NCBI GenBank assembly: GCA_037968835.1 | Contig: JBBKWG010000061.1 | Span: 1 to 10,624 of the forward strand | Length of the DNA: 10,624 bases | From: JBBKWG01 sp037968835 | GTDB taxonomy: Bacteria; Pseudomonadota; Alphaproteobacteria; Rhodobacterales; Rhodobacteraceae | Direction of reading: 5' to 3' | Shown here: piece by piece, positions 5,815 through 10,624 of the stretch | Layout: each line of letters opens with the position of its first letter | How positions within the stretch are numbered: position 1 is the stretch's first letter | Notes under the pieces: model-generated | What the model was told of the DNA's origin: nothing | The model's input: the letters and a program-made list of their open reading frames with translations, nothing else | Databases searched by the model: none | Translations under genes and position numbers: made by a program

Positions 5815-6674
5815 AACTCGGCGTCATCTGCGACGGTATCAGCCGCGACCTTGCCCATGCGCTCGACGTGATGGACGAATTCGCGCTTGAATACGCCGAA
5901 CTGCAATTCGTCGGCGAAACCGAGGTCGGCGACCACTCGGCTGGCGAGATTGCCGAAATCGACCGGATGCTGCGCGATCGCGGCAAGCCCGTGTCATGCC
6001 TGTCGCGTCACATCTTCGCGGGCATGACGACGACGAACCGACCCGGCGATGAACTGCACACCAAGCATATGGATGCACTGAAACGGGTGATCGACATGGC
6101 CCAAATCGTCGGCAGTCCGTTGGTGCGGATCATGACGCAAAAGAAGGAACAGATCCTGTGGGGCCGGAACGGGGCCGAGAAATGGAACGTCGCTCACGGG
6201 GCCTGGGACACCATGCCACCGCTCATCGCACCTGCCGTAGATCTGGCACGCTCCGAGGGGGTGACGCTGGTGGTCGAAACCGGAAACGGGACGATGGTCA
6301 ATTCCAACTACACTGCGCGCAAACTGATCGACGATCTGGATGCCAAGGACGCGCTCAAGGTGCTCTGGGATCCGGCCAATAACTGCTGGTGCCACGAGCG
6401 CGCCTTTCCCGATGGGTATGAGGAGGTCAAGGACGGCCATCTGGGTCATATCCACATCAAGGATGTGCAGGTCGACACGCCGCGCGCCACCCTTGAAGTG
6501 CGCCGGATGGGCGAGGGGCAACTGGCGGATCAATTTCAGCCGATGGCGGACGCCTTGCGGCGCGATGGCTATGACGGCGTGATCTCGTTCGAAAGCGTTT
6601 ACCATCCCGGCAACGGCAATTTCGAGGACGGGTTTCGTCAGTGCATTGATCGTTTCAAGGAGATTTTCGCGTAA
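5811..6674 (+). CDS. Sugar phosphate isomerase/epimerase family protein (xylose-isomerase-like TIM barrel)
   Basis: A 287-residue TIM-barrel protein of the AP-endonuclease-2/xylose-isomerase-like superfamily. Members isomerise or epimerise keto sugars, or dehydrate keto-acids and inosose, using a divalent metal. It begins MKLGVICDGISRDL. Candidate metal ligands stand at the strand ends: E156 (VVETGNGT), D187 (LWDPANNCW), H213/H215 (GHIHIKDV) and E271 (SFESVYHPGNG). This Glu-Asp-His-Glu set suggests an active enzyme. The ATG at 5811 overlaps the TGA of the dehydrogenase (ATGA), with GGAAGGG upstream, so the two are translationally coupled and probably act in one pathway. In known tetronate pathways a threonate-type dehydrogenase is paired with a TIM-barrel 2-oxo-tetronate isomerase (OtnI). 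That is a possible role here, but no aldolase or kinase of that pathway is visible next to it. Confidence 0.83.
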   Translation: MKLGVICDGISRDLAHALDVMDEFALEYAELQFVGETEVGDHSAGEIAEIDRMLRDRGKPVSCLSRHIFAGMTTTNRPGDELHTKHMDALKRVIDMAQIVGSPLVRIMTQKKEQILWGRNGAEKWNVAHGAWDTMPPLIAPAVDLARSEGVTLVVETGNGTMVNSNYTARKLIDDLDAKDALKVLWDPANNCWCHERAFPDGYEEVKDGHLGHIHIKDVQVDTPRATLEVRRMGEGQLADQFQPMADALRRDGYDGVISFESVYHPGNGNFEDGFRQCIDRFKEIFA

Positions 6675-6691
6675 AGCCTCGATGGGCCTTT
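6673..6691. terminator. Weak hairpin between convergent operons
   Basis: AAAGCC (6673-6678) can pair with GGC-C-TTT (6685-6691) with one bulged C and a 6-nt loop. It lies in the 18-bp gap between the stop codons of the convergent isomerase and enolase-family genes, overlapping the TAA of the former. The stem is short and only TTT follows the GC part, so its activity as a terminator is doubtful. Confidence 0.25.
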
Positions 6692-6692
6692 C

Positions 6693-7820
6693 TCACAACG
6701 CAAATCTGACCAGCGCGTCGCGGTTGATTTCTATCCCCAGTCCCGGACCGTCCGGAATCCGCACCACGCCGTTTTCGTGTTCAAGGGGAACTCTCACGAC
6801 CGCCTGGCGGAACGGATTGTCGGTGCGATCGAACTCCAGGATCGGCTCGACAGGTTCCGGGCGCGGTGGGTTCGGCGGCAACGCGGCCATGAATTGCAGG
6901 CTGGCTGCGATCTGAACCGCCGTGCCCCAGACATGCGGCACCAACCGGACCCCGTAGAGCGCCGCCAGATCTGCAATCCGCCGCCCCTCGGTGAAACCGC
7001 CGGTGCCGCAGATGTCGGGTTGCAGAATGTCGACGCACCGCTTTTCCAGTGCATCTTTCATACCCCACCGCCCATGCCAGGTCTCGCCGCCCGCAACCGG
7101 TATCGGCTGGCGCGATTTTACGTCGACATAGGCGTCGAGAAGCTCTGGCAGGACCGGCTCCTCGAACCAGTCGATGTCGTATTCGGCGGCGCGCTGGCCA
7201 AGCTGAATCGCCTCGATCACGTCATAACCGTGGTTGGCGTCGATCATCAGCCGCATGTCGGGACCGATTGCGTCGCGCACGGCGGCAATGACACGCAGAT
7301 CTTCGCCAACATCAAAGCCGATCTTGATCTTGACCGCGTGAAATCCTTCGGCGCGGTATCGCGTGACCTCCTCTGCAATGTCACGAACGCGCTCGACACC
7401 CGCGCGGCGGAACGATCCAGTCGCATAGGCGCGCACACTTTCGCGGAAGCGACCGCCCAGCAGGACGGAAATCGGCACCCCGAACCGCTTGCCCTTGATA
7501 TCCCAGAGCGCGATGTCGATGCCCGATAGCGCCGTGATCGTCAGCCCACGCTGCCCCTGATCGCGAAAGATATTGTATAGCTCGATCCACGTCTTTTCGG
7601 TCTCAAGCGGATCGCGTCCGATCAGGTGCGGTGTCATCGCGCCGACGATCCCGGCGTTTGCCGTGGCCGGACCAAGACACTCGCCCCAGCCGACCGTTCC
7701 ATCGTCGCAGACGATCTCGACCAGCACGTGCTGGCGCCGGTCGAACCGGTTCGAGGCGCTCTCGAACGCCACTTCCAGCTTGTGATCCAGAAGATGCGTT
7801 CGAACCTCGGTGATCTTCAT
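6693..7820 (-). CDS. Mandelate racemase/muconate lactonizing enzyme family protein, predicted sugar-acid dehydratase
   Basis: A 375-residue enolase-superfamily enzyme. The capping domain (about 1-125) precedes a barrel. Catalytic residues follow the mandelate racemase subgroup almost number for number: KIK (K164, K166), metal ligands D194 (IDANHGYD), E220 (WFEEPV) and E246 (GGETWHG), the His-Asp pair D269 (QPDICGTGG) and H296 (VPHVWGTA), and E329 (PILEFD). All are present, so it should be active with Mg2+. Many members of this subgroup dehydrate aldonic or aldaric acids to 2-keto-3-deoxy acids. The 2-keto-3-deoxygluconate kinase in the same operon supports that. Racemase or epimerase activity is an alternative. 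The start at 7820 overlaps the stop of the aminotransferase by ATGA, so translation is coupled. The substrate is unknown; the family is certain. Confidence 0.92.
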   Translation of the reverse strand: MKITEVRTHLLDHKLEVAFESASNRFDRRQHVLVEIVCDDGTVGWGECLGPATANAGIVGAMTPHLIGRDPLETEKTWIELYNIFRDQGQRGLTITALSGIDIALWDIKGKRFGVPISVLLGGRFRESVRAYATGSFRRAGVERVRDIAEEVTRYRAEGFHAVKIKIGFDVGEDLRVIAAVRDAIGPDMRLMIDANHGYDVIEAIQLGQRAAEYDIDWFEEPVLPELLDAYVDVKSRQPIPVAGGETWHGRWGMKDALEKRCVDILQPDICGTGGFTEGRRIADLAALYGVRLVPHVWGTAVQIAASLQFMAALPPNPPRPEPVEPILEFDRTDNPFRQAVVRVPLEHENGVVRIPDGPGLGIEINRDALVRFAL

Positions 7821-8992
7821 TCCACATCTCCGGCCATGAAAGACTTCATCCGCCCAAGCGCCTCGCGGATGTTGTCCTGGCTGTTGGCATAGCTCAGACG
7901 GATATAGCCTTCGCCGAGCGTCCCGAAGTCAGGACCGCCAATTGTCGCGACACCCGGACCTTCGAGCAATGCCGACGCCATCGCCTTGGCCTTGCGGCCC
8001 GTTTCCGAGATGTTGGGGAACGCATAGAACGCGCCTTTGGGGGTGATGCAGGAAACGCCCGGAATGTCGTTCAATAGTTCGACCACCAGTTTCCTGCGCG
8101 CATCGAATTCAGCGACCATCTTGCCAACCGCGTCCTGCGGTCCCGTCAACGCTTCGAGCGCCGCGTATTGCGACGGCGCGTTGACGCAGGACCAGGCATT
8201 GACCGCCAGCTTTCGTGCATTGTCGTATAGCGGCGTCGGCCAGACCGAATAGCCAAGCCGCCAGCCGGTCATCGCGTAAGTTTTCGACCAGCCGTTCAGC
8301 AGGATCAGCCGGTCGCGAATCTCGGGATAGGCGAGCAGGGTCACATGCTCTTCGCCGTCATAAAGCATCTGGTCATAGATCTCGTCGGACATGATCGCGA
8401 CCTCGGGCCAGTCGGCCAAGCCCGCGATCAGCTTGTCGACCTCGGCTTTTGGCGTGACCCCGCCGCAGGGGTTCGCGGGCGAGTTGACGATCAGAAGCCG
8501 GGTTTTGTCGGTGAGCAGCGACAGCGTTTCCTCGGCGGAGAACGCGAAGCCGTTTTCTTCGCGGATCGGAACCGGGATCGGCGTCGCCCCGGTGAATTCA
8601 ATCATCGAGCGATAGATCGGGAAACCCGGATCGGGATACAGGATTTCTGCCCCCGGCTCGCCGAACATCAGGATTGCGGCGAACATCGTCACTTTGCCAC
8701 CGGGAACGATCAGAACCTGATCAGGGTCGGTCTCGACCCCGAAACGGCGTGAAAGATCCGCCGACACCGCTTCGCGCAGCGGCAGGATACCGGTCGCGGG
8801 CGTATAGCCGTGATGGCCGTCGCGCAGCGCCTTTATCGCCGCCTCGACGATGTTTTCGGGAGTCGGAAAGTCAGGCTGTCCAATCCCGAGGTTGATCACA
8901 TCCTTGCCCGCCGCCGCCAGCGCACCGGCGCGCGCCAGAACGGCAAAGGCGTTTTCCTCGCCGATCCGATCGAAGCCTGCAATTGTTCGCAT
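7817..8992 (-). CDS. Class I/II pyridoxal-phosphate aminotransferase
   Basis: A 391-residue fold-type I aminotransferase of the aspartate aminotransferase family, moving an amino group between an amino acid and a 2-oxo acid in the cytoplasm. Key residues are visible: LGIGQPDFPTP (35-45), Y63 (HGYTPATG), N174 (SPANPCGG), D203 and Y206 (SDEIYDQM), the PLP lysine K237 (NGWSKTYAMTGWRLGY), R245, and R365 (YIRLSYAN) for the substrate carboxylate. The length is normal. The ATG at 8992 has TAGGAGA 6-10 nt upstream. It lies 29 bp after the kinase gene and overlaps the enolase-family gene by 4 bp, in the middle of a sugar-acid operon. Such an enzyme is not part of the standard 2-keto-3-deoxy acid route. 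It may act on an amino or keto intermediate, or be a general aspartate/alanine-type enzyme carried there. Substrate specificity cannot be read from sequence. Confidence 0.9.
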   Translation of the reverse strand: MRTIAGFDRIGEENAFAVLARAGALAAAGKDVINLGIGQPDFPTPENIVEAAIKALRDGHHGYTPATGILPLREAVSADLSRRFGVETDPDQVLIVPGGKVTMFAAILMFGEPGAEILYPDPGFPIYRSMIEFTGATPIPVPIREENGFAFSAEETLSLLTDKTRLLIVNSPANPCGGVTPKAEVDKLIAGLADWPEVAIMSDEIYDQMLYDGEEHVTLLAYPEIRDRLILLNGWSKTYAMTGWRLGYSVWPTPLYDNARKLAVNAWSCVNAPSQYAALEALTGPQDAVGKMVAEFDARRKLVVELLNDIPGVSCITPKGAFYAFPNISETGRKAKAMASALLEGPGVATIGGPDFGTLGEGYIRLSYANSQDNIREALGRMKSFMAGDVE

Positions 8993-9021
8993 CGTTGTCT
9001 CCTAAAAATCCGGCCCGACGT

Positions 9022-9939
9022 TCAAATCGCCACTTCGATCTCGCGCGGCAGGATCGCGCCCCGCGCGCCGATGACGCGCGATGCAAGGGCATGACCCGCC
9101 TTCAGGCAGTCGATCTCGTCCATACCCACCAACCTTGCCGCCAAATACCCACCGTTGAAACTATCCCCCGCCGCCGTACTATCGACGACCTTTCCAACCG
9201 GGGCGAAAGCGGGTGCTGGCGAGCCGTCAAGCGGTCTGGGTCCGCTGGCACCACGCTTCAACGCGCCCGAAACCACGCCCCAATCCCCTAACCGGCGGAT
9301 TACGGCGTCTTCGCCGACGTCTTGAAAAAGCGCCATTTCGTCGTCAACGCTTGGCAATCCCACATCACAGCGACGCCAAGCAGCTTCGACATCGCGCTGC
9401 GCGGTAGCAGCGTCGGCCCACAGGCGAGGGCGATAGTTGGAATCAAAGGCCACGCGTCCGCCATTTTCGCGGTATTCCTCCAGCCAATCGAGGAACCGTG
9501 CTCGCGCTTCGTCCGGCAATATCGCCAGGGTTATGGCGGAATAATAGATCATGCCCGCCCGCCCCAGATCGTCGAAAGGCAGTCCCGGCGCGTCGAACAT
9601 GGCGCGCGCAGCCGACCGGTCGCGCCAGTACTGGAACGTGCGCTCGCCATCGGAATCGGTCGAAATCGCATAGATGCCGGGCAACCGCTCCGGGTGCCTC
9701 AGCACCAGATCGCTTACCAGTGCCTCGCTTTCCATCATCGCCACCATCCGGTCCGACAAACGGTCGCGACCAAGCTTTGTGGCATAAGCGATGCGCAGCC
9801 TTGGCGCCGACCGCTGGAGGTAGATCGCCGTGTTCAGTGTGTCGCCGGCAAAGCCGATCGCCGCGCTTTCCGGCGTCTTGTCGTCCAGCGACAACTCGAT
9901 CATGGCCTCGCCCAGGCAGACGACATCAGCGCGGAACAT
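9022..9939 (-). CDS. kdgK: 2-dehydro-3-deoxygluconokinase (PfkB family)
   Basis: A 305-residue ribokinase/PfkB-family kinase predicted to phosphorylate 2-keto-3-deoxygluconate to KDPG, which enters the Entner-Doudoroff aldolase step. GFAGDTLNTAIYL (29-41) is the N-terminal sugar-binding motif. ERTFQYWRDRSAAR (99-112) is the hallmark substrate segment of KDG kinases. DSTAAGDSFNGGYLA (253-267) is the C-terminal PfkB signature, with D259 as catalytic base. An in-frame upstream extension to 10032 exists, but the ATG at 9939 is chosen because MFRADVVCLGEAMIEL matches the family start and GGGAGGG lies 7 nt before it. It overlaps the end of the transporter gene by 14 bp and precedes the aminotransferase by 29 bp, so it is mid-operon. 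A related keto-deoxy sugar acid, such as the galactonate-derived one, could be the substrate. Confidence 0.88.
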   Translation of the reverse strand: MFRADVVCLGEAMIELSLDDKTPESAAIGFAGDTLNTAIYLQRSAPRLRIAYATKLGRDRLSDRMVAMMESEALVSDLVLRHPERLPGIYAISTDSDGERTFQYWRDRSAARAMFDAPGLPFDDLGRAGMIYYSAITLAILPDEARARFLDWLEEYRENGGRVAFDSNYRPRLWADAATAQRDVEAAWRRCDVGLPSVDDEMALFQDVGEDAVIRRLGDWGVVSGALKRGASGPRPLDGSPAPAFAPVGKVVDSTAAGDSFNGGYLAARLVGMDEIDCLKAGHALASRVIGARGAILPREIEVAI

Positions 9940-10624
9940 GCGCGACCCTCCCCGGCTTTTCCCGCCACCAGATGACCAGCCCCGACGCAACGATGACGAT
10001 GGCCCCGAGAACGGTCGCTGAGTCCGGCACATCGCCGAACACCAGATAGCTGGCGATGGTCAGATAAATGATGAACGCATATGAAAACGGCATCAGGACG
10101 TTGGCTTCCGCGAACGCATGCGCGCGCGAGAAGATTTCGTGTCCCAGCCATGCAGCGACCCCGATGATAACCAGAAGCGCCCAATCCGCGGGCGTGTCGG
10201 GACTGCACCATGTGAGAACCGCAAACGGCAACAAAACGGCCGAGCCTATCGCGCCCATGTAAAGCTGCATGGTCTGGGTCGGAATTGTGCCCGACAGCCG
10301 CCGCGTGATGATCGAAAAAAGCGCCATCGCGACAGCATTGTAGACAATCAGCACCGACGCCCAGTGGAAAGCTTCTCCGAAGGGGCGGATCACGATCAGA
10401 ACGCCGATGAAGCCAAGCACGATGGCCGCCCACCGCCACGGTCCGACCCGTTCGCCTAAAAGCGGCATCGACAGCGCCGAGACGAAGATCGGCGATGAAA
10501 ACATGATTGCCGACGTCACCGTCAACGACAGGAAATTCAGTGCGTAGAAGTTGAGAGCCGTGGCCGAGATCAGCAGCGAACTGCGGACCAGGATCAACAC
10601 CAGATCGCGTCGCCGGGCCGCAAC
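9926..10624 (-). CDS. EamA/DMT-family transporter (N-terminus cut by right edge)
   Basis: An inner-membrane permease of the drug/metabolite transporter superfamily. About 233 residues are visible. The frame remains open to the window edge, and the first of the two EamA repeats is incomplete, so roughly 60-70 residues are missing. The GTG at 10600 is therefore not a likely start. Hydrophobic helices include LLISATALNFYALNFL, AIMFSSPIFVSALSMPLL, a GERVGPWRWAAIVLGFIGVLIVIRP segment typical of the end of the first repeat, and four or five more in the second half, ending with a WWREKPGR basic tail. It overlaps kdgK by 14 bp, so it is translationally linked to it. The context suggests transport of a sugar acid or a related metabolite. 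Most family members are of unknown substrate, and export is as likely as import. Confidence 0.87.
   Translation of the reverse strand, partial: VAARRRDLVLILVRSSLLISATALNFYALNFLSLTVTSAIMFSSPIFVSALSMPLLGERVGPWRWAAIVLGFIGVLIVIRPFGEAFHWASVLIVYNAVAMALFSIITRRLSGTIPTQTMQLYMGAIGSAVLLPFAVLTWCSPDTPADWALLVIIGVAAWLGHEIFSRAHAFAEANVLMPFSYAFIIYLTIASYLVFGDVPDSATVLGAIVIVASGLVIWWREKPGRVAHVPR

Noticed and set aside
9322..9975. A 217-codon plus-strand open frame opposite the kinase gene
   Set aside because: It lies antisense to kdgK, which has strong motif support, and shows no family features.
9940..10032. Longer start for the KDG kinase at 10032
   Set aside because: The extra residues are low-complexity Ser/Arg/Gly and overlap the transporter gene; GGGAGGG and the family N-terminus support 9939.

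Overview
The window looks like chromosomal DNA from an alphaproteobacterium, most likely Rhodobacterales (Roseobacter group). The DNA is GC-rich. The YidC N-terminus, the TtcA and the small secreted and RRDVGL-ending proteins have the look of that group. This is a judgement from protein style, not from a search. I see no rRNA, tRNA, CRISPR array, phage gene, transposase or insertion sequence.

Left part (1-3393, all minus strand): read in the direction of transcription, this is ttcA (tRNA 2-thiocytidine synthesis), a two-transmembrane degenerate-GGDEF/EAL protein predicted to degrade c-di-GMP, and the first 204 codons of yidC (membrane protein insertase), which runs off the left edge. The gap before yidC holds a diverged direct repeat with a 60-bp offset.

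Middle part (3394-4911): a plus-strand gene for a small secreted protein of unknown function converges on a minus-strand gene for an 80-residue basic protein, with a bidirectional terminator-like hairpin between them. Further right lies a possible 24-codon minus-strand ORF with a near-perfect Shine-Dalgarno sequence. It is followed by an AT-rich patch with three A-tracts and then a nested inverted repeat over a possible promoter.

Right part (4912-10624): two converging gene sets make a probable sugar-acid or hydroxy-acid catabolic cluster. On the plus strand, a beta-hydroxyacid dehydrogenase of the L-threonate/3-hydroxyisobutyrate type is translationally coupled to a xylose-isomerase-like TIM-barrel protein. 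On the minus strand, an EamA transporter (cut by the right edge), a 2-keto-3-deoxygluconate kinase, a class I aminotransferase and a mandelate-racemase-type enolase superfamily enzyme are packed with overlaps or a 29-bp gap. A coherent reading is uptake or efflux of a sugar acid, dehydration by the enolase-family enzyme to a 2-keto-3-deoxy acid, and phosphorylation by the kinase. The dehydrogenase and isomerase would handle another acid or a side branch. The role of the aminotransferase is not explained by the standard pathway. The substrate cannot be read from sequence.
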